From: Paranoxybacillus vitaminiphilus
GTDB lineage: Bacteria; Bacillota; Bacilli; Bacillales; Anoxybacillaceae
Direction: 5' to 3'
NCBI RefSeq assembly: GCF_003259935.1
Contig: NZ_QLMH01000008.1
Location: 62,001 to 126,000 of the forward strand
DNA length: 64,000 nucleotides
Part shown: positions 24,595 through 33,756 of the stretch, piece by piece
How the letters are laid out: the number at the start of each line of letters is the position of its first letter
Position numbering within the stretch: the first letter of the stretch is position 1
Notes under the pieces: model-generated
Seen by the model: the letters and a program-made list of their open reading frames with translations, nothing else
Databases searched by the model: none
Told to the model about the DNA's origin: nothing
Position numbers and translations under genes: made by a program

Positions 24595-25830
24595 TTAACG
24601 AATATAAGATGATGTTTGTTGTTCCAAAGCATCTGCAAGCCATTTTGGATGCATAGGTAAAAGGTTTTCAGGCAATTGATGAATATCAAAAAACTGAATA
24701 TCTAATGTTTCCCAATGGTTTTTATTAAGACTCCCGCCAATCACTTGACACTCGAAGCAGTTGGTTATAAAATGGGCGATTTCTCCATTAGGATAAGAAA
24801 AAATTTGCGAAACAGGATCAGAATATACCCCGATAAGCCGTTTAACTTGTACCTCAAGCCCGGTTTCTTCCCTTATTTCACGAATAATCGCCTGCTCTAC
24901 CGTTTCAGCAGGTTCTACATGTCCGGAAGGTATTCCCCATAATCCATTGTCAGCCCGTTTCATAAGAAGTACACGGCCATATTCATCGAAGACAATACCA
25001 GCAACTCCGGGCTTTATTGATTCAGGCCATGGGTAATTTGGACGAACCCATTTTTTAATCTGGATGTCCGGATCAAAAAGGCCTAATAAATCGCGAATAT
25101 TTGCATCAGCATTTCGAAAATCGTTTTTTGCAGGATATGTATTTGATTCTCCAACTAAAACAGCTTGCAGACCGGCTTGATGAGCACCCAATATATCAGT
25201 CATAGGATTATCTCCTATCATGACGATGCGGGATGAAGGATCTAAATTTTTTATTGCTTCGTGAAACATAGAAGGAAAAGGTTTACCTACAATCACCGGT
25301 CTTTTTCCTGTAGAAACCCGAATCGCTTCTACTATCGCACCGACTGCAGGTAAAGGTCCTTCTGGAGCAGGAAAGGTTTTATCCGCGTTTGTCGCGGCAA
25401 ACACAGCACCTTGAGCAATATATTTTGCAGCTCTTTGAATGTCATAAAAAGTTACCGTGTTATCCCATCCTACAACAACCGCATCACAGGAAGAGCCGTT
25501 TGTTATTTCTATACCAGCTTGCCGTAATTCCCATTTTAAATCGTTATTTCCTAAAACGAAAGCCATTTTCAAGTTTGTGCTTTTCAAATATTGTGCGGTT
25601 GCCCATCCCGAAGTAATGACTTCTTCTTCATGTGCTTCTATATTCATACGATTTAAACGATTGACTATTTTAGACCGTGTTGTACAAGGATCATTTGTTA
25701 GAAACCGTATTATTTTCTTTTTTTCACGAAGCCGGGCCAAACTCTCAACAGCACCAGATAACGGTTCATCTCCTATATAAACAACTCCGTCCAAATCAAA
25801 TAAGAAAACATCAAATTGTTCTGAAATCAT
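24595..25830 (-). CDS. HAD-IIA phosphatase fused to a Nudix hydrolase
   Basis: A 411-aa two-domain enzyme. Residues 1-255 are a NagD-type HAD phosphatase: nucleophile DLDG (D12/D14) in FLFDLDGVVYIGD, FLTND motif, VGKP lysine K183, and GDNPMTDI metal Asp. Residues 270-400 are a Nudix domain with a complete Nudix box at 303-325 (G-x5-E-x7-REIREETGL). The linker shows no frameshift. The protein could hydrolyse a nucleotide derivative in two steps, but the substrate is unknown. A TTG three codons upstream is less well spaced from GAGGGGG than the ATG at 25830. Confidence 0.85.
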   Translation of the reverse strand: MISEQFDVFLFDLDGVVYIGDEPLSGAVESLARLREKKKIIRFLTNDPCTTRSKIVNRLNRMNIEAHEEEVITSGWATAQYLKSTNLKMAFVLGNNDLKWELRQAGIEITNGSSCDAVVVGWDNTVTFYDIQRAAKYIAQGAVFAATNADKTFPAPEGPLPAVGAIVEAIRVSTGKRPVIVGKPFPSMFHEAIKNLDPSSRIVMIGDNPMTDILGAHQAGLQAVLVGESNTYPAKNDFRNADANIRDLLGLFDPDIQIKKWVRPNYPWPESIKPGVAGIVFDEYGRVLLMKRADNGLWGIPSGHVEPAETVEQAIIREIREETGLEVQVKRLIGVYSDPVSQIFSYPNGEIAHFITNCFECQVIGGSLNKNHWETLDIQFFDIHQLPENLLPMHPKWLADALEQQTSSYIR

Positions 25831-26248
25831 CGTCTTCAATCCCCCTCAGTAACAACAGTCATTATCCAAATTCATAACTTCTTTAGCTCTCGAGTCAATA
25901 AATGCTTATATATCTCCGTCATTTAAAAATTCTCTTGCTTGGTGAGCTATGAAAATCACAAATCCATAGTTTTGAAAATGGATTAGGATAAAATCCCGAG
26001 ATGCAAAATAAACATAGAAGCAATACTCAATAAAATCGTTCCATTAAAACTATTTGTAACATCTTAACATAATTTGGATTAAACAATCTATAAAACTGCA
26101 AAATATTCACAAAATAAAAGAACTTGTTAAGAGTAAGGAATTCATATCAAAAAATTCAGGCGGAATTAATAGCACACAAAGGATTTGAGGTACCCCTGCA
26201 AGAATTAGAAGTACAGAATATAAAGCTAAGCTTTTGTTACAGCAAAAA
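25831..26248. other. Intergenic region with a coding-like scrap
   Basis: About 420 bp. Most is AT-rich without signals. On the plus strand 26153-26260 reads KIQAELIAHKGFEVPLQELE and then about 16 more residues to a stop, with no start signal. It may be a gene remnant; the family is not recognised. Confidence 0.35.
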
Positions 26249-26272
26249 ACGGGATGTATAGCTACATCCCGT
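26249..26272 (-). terminator. Terminator of the fhs operon
   Basis: ACGGGATGTA/TACATCCCGT perfect 10-bp stem followed on the minus strand by TTTTTT. It includes the stop codon of the gene at 26262. Confidence 0.85.
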
Positions 26273-26789
26273 AAAATGGTTGTAATTGCCGCAGCGATTC
26301 GATAACATACGGAATCATCGCTTGTAAATCATCAACATTTCCTTCATCAATTAACCGATCAAATTCGATGGTAATCTGATTGTCGTATTCTTTTCTTTCT
26401 CCTTGATATTCGTGTGTCAACGTTTGACGAATGATACGGTTGCTGCCCCAAATGTTGGCCAAAGCTTCTTTAATATGGAAACATGTTGTTTCGCTTTGCT
26501 TAACCGGCATGTGAAAGGCAATTTCCAGGATGCATCCCGGCTTAAGATAGTTTTGCCCGAGCAATTCCCCAGCGATATGCTCGAGTTTTGTTTGTAATGC
26601 AATTGTACATGTTACGCCGGCCGCGTGATATTCCCGCAGTTGAAATGTAATTTTATACGTTCGAGAAAAGTGGGCAAGATCAACCAGATCGTTACGGTTT
26701 ATGACGAGGATGACTCCCTCTAAATCAAGGTCATAAACAGCTCCTTCCAGCACCGTTTTTAAATTATCAAAAACCGTTGGGTCAAACAT
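26262..26789 (-). CDS. Conserved hypothetical protein, fhs operon
   Basis: A 175-aa soluble acidic protein with no signal or membrane segment and mixed alpha/beta composition. Family not recognised. It follows fhs with a 15-bp gap and shares its terminator, so a link to one-carbon metabolism is possible but unproven. Coding signal is clear: ATG, upstream AAAAGGAG, no competing frame. Confidence 0.6.
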   Translation of the reverse strand: MFDPTVFDNLKTVLEGAVYDLDLEGVILVINRNDLVDLAHFSRTYKITFQLREYHAAGVTCTIALQTKLEHIAGELLGQNYLKPGCILEIAFHMPVKQSETTCFHIKEALANIWGSNRIIRQTLTHEYQGERKEYDNQITIEFDRLIDEGNVDDLQAMIPYVIESLRQLQPFYGM

Positions 26790-26804
26790 TTTCGCATGCT
26801 CCTT

Positions 26805-28493
26805 TTAGAAAAGTCCGACCGCGTTTCCGTTTTCATCAACGTCCATATTTAACGCCGCCGGCTTTTTCGGCAAGCCCGGCATTGTCATGATATCGCCGGT
26901 TAACGCGACAAGGAACCCGGCACCAAGCGATGGTTTAAATTCGCGCACGGTAATTGTAAAGTCTGTCGGCCTGCCAAGCTTGTTCGGATCATCGGACAAT
27001 GAGTATGGCGTTTTCGCCATACAAATCGGCAAGTTACTCCAACCAAACGTCTCAAATTGCTCGATTTGTTTCTTTGCTTTTACTGAAAACTCTACATCTT
27101 TCGCTCCATATACTACTTGAGCGATTTTACGAATTTTATCGGGAATAGATTCATTTACGTCATACAAAGGAGCATACGAGTTATGGCCGCTTTCAATCGC
27201 ATCCAATACTTTGCGGGCTAAGTCAATTCCGCCTTCTCCGCCTTTTTCCCATACTTCTGCTAACGCAACCGGATAACCGTGCTCTTCACAAAACGCTTTG
27301 AATGTATCGATTTCCTTTTCTGTATCTGTTATAAAGCGGTTAATCGCCACAACAAACGGCAAGCCAAATGCTTGAATCGTTTCAACGTGCTTCTGTAAAT
27401 TACTCAAACCTGCACGCAGCGCCGCGACATTTTCCATATGTAATTCTTGCTCCGAAACACCGCCGTGCATTTTTAACGCGCGAATTGTTGCAACGATGAC
27501 AACGGCCTCTGGCTTAATTCCGGCAATGCGGGCTTTCATATTCAAAAACTTTTCCGCTCCTAAATCAGCGCCAAATCCTGCTTCTGTCACGACGTAATCA
27601 CCAAGCTTTTGCGCCATTTTTGTCGCAATGACGCTATTGCAGCCGTGGGCAATATTCGCAAACGGACCGCCATGAATGAGTGCTGGAGTATGCTCAATCG
27701 TTTGTACTAAATTCGGTTTTAACGCATCTTTCAACAGAAGCGTTAACGCTCCTTCAACGCCAAGATCAGCCACAGTAACCGGCTGCTTATCAACGTTATA
27801 CGCAACAACAATTTTCGCAAGGCGCTTCTTTAAATCTTGCAAATCCGTCGCCAAGCAGAAAATCGCCATCATTTCAGAAGCAACGGTAATGTCAAAACCG
27901 TCCTCGCGCGGCACCCCTTGAACCGGTCCGCCTAAGCCGACAACAACTTTTCTTAAAGCGCGGTCGTTTAAGTCAACAACCCGTTTCCAAACAATTCGCC
28001 GCGTATCAATCCGTAGCTCATTGCCGTGATGAATGTGATTATCGATTAACGCCGCTAATGCGTTATTTGCTGCTGTGATTGCGTGTAAATCCCCGGTAAA
28101 ATGAAGATTTATATCCTCCATCGGCAGCACTTGTGAATACCCGCCGCCTGTCGCTCCGCCTTTTATCCCCATTGTAGGTCCCAAAGACGGTTCCCGCATC
28201 GCAATAATCGCTTTCTTTCCCAATTTATTTAATGCTTGCCCAAGCCCAACCGTTACCGTTGATTTTCCTTCTCCGGCAGGAGTTGGATTAATCGCTGTTA
28301 CTAAAATGACTTTTCCGTCAGGTTTTGCGGCAAGGCGTTTCATGATATTAAGAGAAAGTTTTGCCTTATAATGACCATATGGCTCTAATTCTTCTTCTAA
28401 AATATTGAGTGTTTTTGCGATTTCTTGAATGCGTTTTAACTCCGCCTCTTGAGCGATTTCAATATCCGATTTCATCTTTGTTGTCAAGGTCAT
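26805..28493 (-). CDS. fhs: Formate-tetrahydrofolate ligase
   Basis: ATP-dependent formation of 10-formyl-tetrahydrofolate from formate. The 562-aa protein has the P-loop [14 protein letters not shown] near residue 70, [20 protein letters not shown], and the C-terminal [24 protein letters not shown] precedes the ATG at 28493; 15 in-frame codons upstream are excluded on that basis. It is divergent from metA with a 180-bp gap. Confidence 0.96.
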   Translation of the reverse strand: MTLTTKMKSDIEIAQEAELKRIQEIAKTLNILEEELEPYGHYKAKLSLNIMKRLAAKPDGKVILVTAINPTPAGEGKSTVTVGLGQALNKLGKKAIIAMREPSLGPTMGIKGGATGGGYSQVLPMEDINLHFTGDLHAITAANNALAALIDNHIHHGNELRIDTRRIVWKRVVDLNDRALRKVVVGLGGPVQGVPREDGFDITVASEMMAIFCLATDLQDLKKRLAKIVVAYNVDKQPVTVADLGVEGALTLLLKDALKPNLVQTIEHTPALIHGGPFANIAHGCNSVIATKMAQKLGDYVVTEAGFGADLGAEKFLNMKARIAGIKPEAVVIVATIRALKMHGGVSEQELHMENVAALRAGLSNLQKHVETIQAFGLPFVVAINRFITDTEKEIDTFKAFCEEHGYPVALAEVWEKGGEGGIDLARKVLDAIESGHNSYAPLYDVNESIPDKIRKIAQVVYGAKDVEFSVKAKKQIEQFETFGWSNLPICMAKTPYSLSDDPNKLGRPTDFTITVREFKPSLGAGFLVALTGDIMTMPGLPKKPAALNMDVDENGNAVGLF

Positions 28494-28672
28494 TTTTTCT
28501 TCCTCCAGCGTCAAAAAATTCAAAATTTCGCAAGCCACGATTTATTTTATCATAACCAGTTCTTTCTCACCCAATGAAAAAATAAGTTGATTCGAAAAAA
28601 AATGAATTGAAGAAATGTTTAAATATTTTTATAATTAACTTATTTAAATAAAGAGCAGGAGGTTGATGATCT

Positions 28673-29581
28673 TTGCCAATTAACATTCCACGGAATCTAC
28701 CGGCAAAAGAAATATTAGAACAGGAAAATATTTTCGTCATGGATGAAGACCGGGCGTACTCTCAAGATATTCGTCCATTAAATATTATCATTCTCAACTT
28801 AATGCCGCAAAAAGAAAAAGCGGAAACACAGCTTCTCCGCCTTTTAGGAAATTCGCCGCTGCAAGTCAATATTACATTTTTGCGGCCGGAAACGCACGAA
28901 GCGAAAACGACAAAAAAACATCACCTTGACCAATTTTATACGACGTTTCCGAAAATCCGCCACCGCAAATATGACGGCATGATTATTACAGGCGCACCTG
29001 TTGAACATTTGCCGTTCGAAAAAGTTACATATTGGGAAGAACTGAAAGAAATTATGAAGTGGACAACAACAAACGTGACATCGACATTGCACATTTGCTG
29101 GGGGGCACAAGCAGGTCTTTACTATCACTACGGCATTCCAAAATATATGCTGCCGCAAAAATGTTTCGGTATCTTTGAACACTATCTTGAAAAGAAAAAT
29201 GTCAAGCTGTTGCGCGGCTTCGATGATGTATATCGCGTCCCTCATTCCCGTCACACGGATGTGTTGCGCGAAGATATTGAAAAAGTGCCTGATTTAATGA
29301 TTTTATCTTCATCGGAAAAAGCAGGTGTTTGTCTTGTTGCATCAAACGACGGCAAACAAATTTTCTTAACGGGTCATCCAGAATATGATGCGACAACTTT
29401 AAAGGAAGAATATGAACGCGATCTCGCCAAAGGGTTGCCGATTCAAATTCCAGAATCCTATTTTCCTGACGATGACCCGTCGAAAGAGCCGCTCAATACT
29501 TGGCGTTCACATGCCAACTTGTTGTTTGTGAACTGGCTGAATTATTATGTATATCAGGAAACTCCTTATGAATGGGAGTAG
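28673..29581 (+). CDS. metAA: Homoserine O-acetyltransferase (MetA family)
   Basis: Acylates homoserine for methionine synthesis. It is 302 aa and starts with TTG behind AGGAGG. The catalytic Cys is C142 in [10 protein letters not shown], with the His and Glu triad partners in FLTGHPEYD. Residue 111 is Glu in GAPVEHLPF; in this family Glu there goes with acetyl-CoA and Gly with succinyl-CoA, so the enzyme should be an acetyltransferase. No SAM-riboswitch-like leader is visible in the short upstream gap. Confidence 0.93.
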   Translation: MPINIPRNLPAKEILEQENIFVMDEDRAYSQDIRPLNIIILNLMPQKEKAETQLLRLLGNSPLQVNITFLRPETHEAKTTKKHHLDQFYTTFPKIRHRKYDGMIITGAPVEHLPFEKVTYWEELKEIMKWTTTNVTSTLHICWGAQAGLYYHYGIPKYMLPQKCFGIFEHYLEKKNVKLLRGFDDVYRVPHSRHTDVLREDIEKVPDLMILSSSEKAGVCLVASNDGKQIFLTGHPEYDATTLKEEYERDLAKGLPIQIPESYFPDDDPSKEPLNTWRSHANLLFVNWLNYYVYQETPYEWE

Positions 29582-29610
29582 TCCGTTTCTGTCTATACTA
29601 ACTAAACACT

Positions 29611-29656
29611 AAAAATGAGGTTGTCTCAGACCCTTTATGAGACAACCTCATTTTTT
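29611..29656. terminator. Short palindromic repeat (copy 8) as bidirectional terminator
   Basis: AAAATGAGGTTGTCTCA paired with TGAGACAACCTCATTTT around GACCCTTTA. Perfect 17-bp stem between the convergent ends of metA and the small membrane protein gene. It is a core-less version of the palindrome family, with arms changed to TGAGGTT/AACCTCA. Confidence 0.88.
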
Positions 29657-29903
29657 ATGGCTGGTCGCTTTCTTTCTCTCTTTTCCTCCATCTGAACAGA
29701 GATTTGCGGTATTTTTCCACAACGTCTTTCCCGATAATGACCGCACCAAGCCAAAACAGCACTTCCGCTGAGACAACAGCAGCACCGCCAACAGCGGCTT
29801 TTATTGCTGTTGAAACCGGCAAAAAAGGGGATATAAAAGGAACAATCCATAATAACGTTGAAACAATGATCAATATCCATCCTGCTCTCCTGCGCCACAT
29901 CAT
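29655..29903 (-). CDS. Small two-helix membrane protein
   Basis: An 82-aa protein with hydrophobic segments at about 8-28 and 33-58 and a highly basic C-terminal tail (KYRKSLFRWRKREK), so both ends are probably cytoplasmic. AAGGAGACTC precedes ATGATG. Family not recognised and no motif suggests a function. Convergent with metA. Confidence 0.6.
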   Translation of the reverse strand: MMWRRRAGWILIIVSTLLWIVPFISPFLPVSTAIKAAVGGAAVVSAEVLFWLGAVIIGKDVVEKYRKSLFRWRKREKESDQP

Positions 29904-30136
29904 TGAGTCTCCTTATTTTATGACATAACTAACTCTTTTTATATCATAATCATCAAAAAAGTCCATCGTTAACTGATGGATTTTTGCTTTCACAGACGAA
30001 GAACTCTCGTCATATTCCCCAAAAACTTCATACAGATCGACAATAATAGTCAAAGGGTTCGGCAAACAAATTCACGAATAGTATAGTTATTGTGTGATAA
30101 AATAGACAACTCACAACATAGAAAGGATGATTTATT

Positions 30137-30265
30137 GTGCGCGCAGAAAGACGAAAACAATGGAAAACTCATTGGAAAAAATATAAGCATCTTTATAAAG
30201 GGCCGCGAATGGAGAGAAGAAATAAATGGCGGCATAAATGGGAAGAAAAATATGCCGCCAGCTAA
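30137..30265 (+). CDS. Small very basic 42-aa protein
   Basis: GTG start 6-7 nt after AAAGGATG. The product begins VRAERRKQWKTHWKKYKHLY and repeats the pattern RRxxWxxxW (RRNKWRHKWEEKY) at its end. High Arg, Lys and Trp and no acidic domain suggest nucleic-acid or membrane-surface binding. The gene has its own terminator hairpin 7 bp downstream, which supports it being real. Family unknown. Confidence 0.5.
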   Translation: MRAERRKQWKTHWKKYKHLYKGPRMERRNKWRHKWEEKYAAS

Positions 30266-30271
30266 CATGTA

Positions 30272-30303
30272 GAGAGGCTGGCTCAAAATGTGACAGCCTC
30301 TCC
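30272..30303 (+). terminator. Terminator after the 42-aa gene (palindrome copy 9)
   Basis: GAGAGGCTG/CAGCCTCTC stem with a GCTCAAAATGTGA loop, then CTTATTTTC. Its arm is that of the palindromic repeat family in minimal form. Confidence 0.75.
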
Positions 30304-30368
30304 TTATTTTCTGAGGTTCGTTCTCTATTTTTTGAAATTACCTTTGTCCATTCCCTTTCAATCACTTA

Positions 30369-30429
30369 TTTAACATGTTCACCGAGAAGTCTCCCACCTC
30401 TAAGCGAAGTGTAGGTGGGAGAGGTTCAT
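30369..30429 (-). repeat. IS605-like end hairpin, copy E
   Basis: On the minus strand ATGAACCTCTCCCACCTACA … TTAGAGGTGGGAG … GGTGAACATGTTAAA, nearly identical to copy D at 33818. Perfect CTCCCACCT/AGGTGGGAG stem. Confidence 0.8.
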
Positions 30430-30558
30430 TCAAGATGTTTATACGATGAATTATATAGAGGTGAATATTTGATGAGTGATTCCGGAAACCATTTTGTTCA
30501 TTAATGATTGTCTATTGTGCATGTCATCCCCTTTTATAAAGGGCACACTGTCTTTTTT

Positions 30559-31239
30559 CTACACTTTGCGCAACATAAACAACCACATAAACGTCAACGC
30601 TTGTTTCAGTTCATCCGGAAGCTGTGCGACCATTTCCTGAGTAACCCCTCTTTTGTAAACACCTTGGCCGTCAACAAGCTCCCAGCCGTTTTCTTGCGCC
30701 AATTTTTCAAACTCCCACGGCATCATCGTGTTGCAAATAACCGGCTCCCCATAAAGCCGCCGATAGCTGTTCATTCTTGGGGCAGCAGTTGGACCAAGCA
30801 GCCCGACACAAAGGAGATGTCCGCTTTTTAACACCCTTCTCATTTCATTAAGAGCTTCAAGCGGCCTTTCTGTCCACTCAATCGAGTTAATCGCCATCGC
30901 CCCAGAAAACGTTTCATCAGGAAACGGTAATTTCGTTAAATCTCCTTGGAGAAATTGAAGCTGCTCACTCTCGCCTCGCGACTTTGCCTTTTCAATCATC
31001 TCGCTCGACAAATCAATGCCAACAACATGATAGCCGGCTTGTGATAATTTCCAAGAACCGTAACCGTCTCCACATCCTAAATCAACGATATAACTTCCTT
31101 TTGGTATGTGCTTTGAAATAAGCGGAACAATGGTTTTACGGCTGCCATGCTCCCACATTTCCTCACTGCTCTGATTCCAAAAGTGCGCACGTTCATCCCA
31201 ACTCTTTTCTGCTTCTTTATGCCAATTAAACGTCTTCAC
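30559..31239 (-). CDS. Class I SAM-dependent methyltransferase
   Basis: A 226-aa protein with SAM motif I VDLGCGDGYGSWKL near residue 54, the acidic motif II end VVGIDLSSEM, and FPDETFSGAMAINSIEW as post-motif region. This is the Methyltransf_11/UbiE-like fold, usually acting on small molecules. The substrate is unknown. It is transcribed alone and divergent from a small plus-strand gene. Confidence 0.82.
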   Translation of the reverse strand: MKTFNWHKEAEKSWDERAHFWNQSSEEMWEHGSRKTIVPLISKHIPKGSYIVDLGCGDGYGSWKLSQAGYHVVGIDLSSEMIEKAKSRGESEQLQFLQGDLTKLPFPDETFSGAMAINSIEWTERPLEALNEMRRVLKSGHLLCVGLLGPTAAPRMNSYRRLYGEPVICNTMMPWEFEKLAQENGWELVDGQGVYKRGVTQEMVAQLPDELKQALTFMWLFMLRKV

Positions 31240-31314
31240 AAGTTTAGCACCTCATTTTTGTATAAAGGTTTCCTTCTTGGACATGATAAAAAGATGAAAA
31301 GGAGTGTGTTCATT

Positions 31315-31464
31315 ATGACAAAAAAGTATAATAAAGGCAGCATGAACCAAAATTCACCGCAACAAGATCCAACCATCTTTTCACAAGAAGCGATGAGCGG
31401 TGACAACAGTAAAGGCAATAAGCGGAATAAATCGCAAAAAGATAAAAGCGACTTACATGATTAA
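31315..31464 (+). CDS. Small hydrophilic 49-aa protein
   Basis: Begins MTKKYNKGSMNQNSPQQDPT and ends in KDKSDLHD. AAAAGGAGTG lies ahead of the ATG, and a perfect terminator stands 7 bp after the stop. Rich in Asn, Gln, Ser and Lys with no hydrophobic core, like many small spore or stress proteins of bacilli. No family can be named with confidence. Confidence 0.6.
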   Translation: MTKKYNKGSMNQNSPQQDPTIFSQEAMSGDNSKGNKRNKSQKDKSDLHD

Positions 31465-31470
31465 AGGGTG

Positions 31471-31504
31471 AAAAGTCGACACTCTATACGAATGTCGACT
31501 TTTT
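31471..31504 (+). terminator. Terminator after the 49-aa gene
   Basis: AAAAGTCGACA/TGTCGACTTTT perfect stem with flanking A and T runs. Bidirectional, so it also ends the minus-strand gene at 31509. Confidence 0.87.
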
Positions 31505-31508
31505 GTCT

Positions 31509-31676
31509 TTATTTTGAAATCTTAATGGCTGGAGTGTTGTTGTTTATATAGGTTGGCAGTGCATCTGAATGTGTGTCATTCGCATAGAATACTGCGTTTA
31601 TACTAAATTCCGCCATTGCTGTTTCAGCTTCTGTAACTTCGTTTTTTTCGATGCTTTTGTCCTTTTGTTTTTCCAT
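31509..31676 (-). CDS. Small 55-aa acidic protein
   Basis: Begins MEKQKDKSIEKNEVTEAETA and continues through a less charged segment ending NNTPAIKISK. AAGGAGGGATAG precedes the ATG by about 10 nt, and it shares the hairpin at 31471 as terminator. Convergent with the 49-aa gene. No family is recognised and no membrane segment is seen. It is supported by the ribosome site, frame and terminator only. Confidence 0.5.
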   Translation of the reverse strand: MEKQKDKSIEKNEVTEAETAMAEFSINAVFYANDTHSDALPTYINNNTPAIKISK

Positions 31677-31735
31677 ATAACCCTATCCCTCCTTCATGGA
31701 TAGGATGTGATCATTCGCTTTATCTCATGTATTCG

Positions 31736-32206
31736 TTATAACTTGGAATCAGAAACGACAATCCCGTCACTGTCCGCATAAACATAAGCACCAGGCTTCC
31801 AGCGGACTTCCCCAAATTCAAGAACAATATCCCGTTTCCCTGTTCCTTCTTTTTTGCTTTTTACCGGACAAGTTCCAACCGCCATCACACCGAGCGGCAT
31901 CGTTGCTATTTCCGCCGAATCACGAATACATCCGTTGATAATCACTCCAGCTAATTCACGCTCGCAGGCAATTTGTGCAAGACGATCTCCTAAAAGCGCG
32001 CAATTTCGTGAACCTTTTCCATCAACGACAAGAACAGAGCCCTTCGGAACCGTTTCGAGTGCTTCACGAACAAGCACGTTATCCTCAAATACCTCTACTG
32101 TCGCAATCGGTCCTGAAAATTCTTTTTTCCCCCCATAAGAATGGAACGATAATTTACAAACTTGCAGCTGCTCCAAAAATTGATCGCATAAATCAGCTGT
32201 TTTCAC
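31736..32206 (-). CDS. RraA-family protein
   Basis: A 156-aa member of the RraA/HMG-aldolase family: VLVVDGKGSRNCALLGD, INGCIRDSAEIATMPLGV (active-site Arg-Asp), VKSKKEGTG. In bacilli that lack RNase E such proteins are more likely metal-dependent 4-hydroxy-4-methyl-2-oxoglutarate aldolases or oxaloacetate decarboxylases than RNase regulators. GTG start after AGGGGAAT. Confidence 0.85.
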   Translation of the reverse strand: MKTADLCDQFLEQLQVCKLSFHSYGGKKEFSGPIATVEVFEDNVLVREALETVPKGSVLVVDGKGSRNCALLGDRLAQIACERELAGVIINGCIRDSAEIATMPLGVMAVGTCPVKSKKEGTGKRDIVLEFGEVRWKPGAYVYADSDGIVVSDSKL

Positions 32207-32503
32207 GATGCATTCCCCTTCCCCACTATGATTTATACATAAGTATATTTAGACAACCGTGAAGCAAATTCCTTTAAAAAAATAAAAAAAGCAAAGCTTC
32301 GGAGGATTATTCTCTATCCATATATTTTTTTGTTGTTTTTTATATAGATATTAAAATTTAGAATTATTATAATACTCACTAAAATAACTTTTTTAACATT
32401 CATGTTGAGTTCACGTACTTTATATACAGTTCTATAATTTTTACGCTGAAGAAGAAAGTGTGCTCTCAACATAACGATTAACTGGATAAGGAGTGGATTC
32501 ATC

Positions 32504-33706
32504 ATGAAGCAATTATGGAAGCGTCTTGAAAAATTGTTTCCAGAAATGGTGGACTTACGTCGATATTTTCACCAATATCCTGAACTATCATTCCAAGAGG
32601 AACAGACACCGAAAAAAATCGCTGAATATTTAAAAAATATGGGAATTGAGGTAAAAACGGGTGTCGGAGGCAGAGGGGTCGTCGGCATCATTTACGGTGA
32701 AAAACGAGGAAAAACGGTTGCGCTGCGGGCTGATTTTGATGCACTGCCTATTCAAGATGAAAAAACGGTAGAATACCGTTCAAAAATTCCGGGTGTTATG
32801 CATGCTTGCGGACATGATGCGCACACAGCCACTTTACTGGCGGTTGCCAAAGTATTACAAGAACATCGCCACTTATTAAAAGGAAAGGTCGTACTCATTC
32901 ATCAATTTGCTGAAGAAGTAGCGCCCGGCGGAGCGATCGCGATGATTGAAGACGGTTGTTTAGACGATGTGGATGTTATTTTTGGTACTCACTTATGGTC
33001 TACTCTTCCAATTGGAACGGTCGGCTATCGAAAAGGGGCGATCATGGCTGCCGCCGATAAATTTACTGTTACCATTCACGGAAAAGGCGGTCATGGTGCG
33101 GCCCCGCATGAAACAATCGACTCGATTGTGATAGGAACAACGTATGTTCAATGGCTGCAACACATTGTTAGCCGAAGATTGAATCCTTTAACACCGGCTG
33201 TTGTGACTGTCGGCTCGTTTCATGCCGGCGGGGCCTTTAATGTCATTGCCGATCAAGCCTCAATCGTCGGGACAGTAAGAACGTTTGATAGCTCAACACA
33301 AGATTTTATCATTCACGAAATGGAAAATTATTTAAAAGCTCTCTGTCAAAGTGTCGGCGCTTCCTATCGATTCGATTATGAAAAGGGATATCCAGTCGTT
33401 TACAACCATGAAAAAGAAACCGAATTTCTCGTTCAATGCGCTAAACAAGTAGTTGGTGAAGAAAATGTGTTGGAAATGGAGCCAGTGATGGGCGGTGAAG
33501 ATTTCGCTTATTATTTACAAAAAGTTCCCGGTGTATTCTTCTTTACTGGAGCTGGCAACCCTGAAGTCGGTGCCCATTATCCGCATCATCATCCGAAATT
33601 TGATATTGACGAGCGGGCCATGCTTTACGCGGCAAAAATTTTAATTTCTGCTACTGTTTCTTATTTGAATCATCATTTTGATATGGAATCTTTGGCGTCG
33701 GTTTAA
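32504..33706 (+). CDS. M20-family amidohydrolase (hippurate/N-acyl amino acid hydrolase type)
   Basis: A 400-aa zinc peptidase-fold amidase. Metal site MHACGHDAHTATLL near residue 100, EEVAPGGA near 145 and the dimerisation domain beginning HGKGGHGAAPHETID near 190. MGGEDFAYY near 335 is the conserved C-terminal metal segment. It would cleave N-acyl groups from amino acids; N-acetyl-diaminopimelate deacetylase, hippurate and indole-acetyl-amino acid hydrolases look alike here. ATAAGGAGTGG precedes the ATG. Confidence 0.88.
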   Translation: MKQLWKRLEKLFPEMVDLRRYFHQYPELSFQEEQTPKKIAEYLKNMGIEVKTGVGGRGVVGIIYGEKRGKTVALRADFDALPIQDEKTVEYRSKIPGVMHACGHDAHTATLLAVAKVLQEHRHLLKGKVVLIHQFAEEVAPGGAIAMIEDGCLDDVDVIFGTHLWSTLPIGTVGYRKGAIMAAADKFTVTIHGKGGHGAAPHETIDSIVIGTTYVQWLQHIVSRRLNPLTPAVVTVGSFHAGGAFNVIADQASIVGTVRTFDSSTQDFIIHEMENYLKALCQSVGASYRFDYEKGYPVVYNHEKETEFLVQCAKQVVGEENVLEMEPVMGGEDFAYYLQKVPGVFFFTGAGNPEVGAHYPHHHPKFDIDERAMLYAAKILISATVSYLNHHFDMESLASV

Positions 33707-33756
33707 GGAAATTTCCCACAACATTTTGAACGAAGAGAGATTAGGAGCTGACCAGC

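Noticed and set aside
28494-28672. SAM riboswitch upstream of metA
   Set aside because: The gap is 180 bp, AT-rich and shared with divergent fhs; no S-box core or terminator pair is visible.
28844-29254. 136-codon antisense frame within metA
   Set aside because: Cysteine/Phe-rich sequence typical of an antisense shadow; metA is certain.
30470-30503. 10-codon ORF (MSDSGNHFVH) with an AGAGGTG site
   Set aside because: Too short to support, with no conserved context; may be a chance ribosome site next to an IS605-like end.
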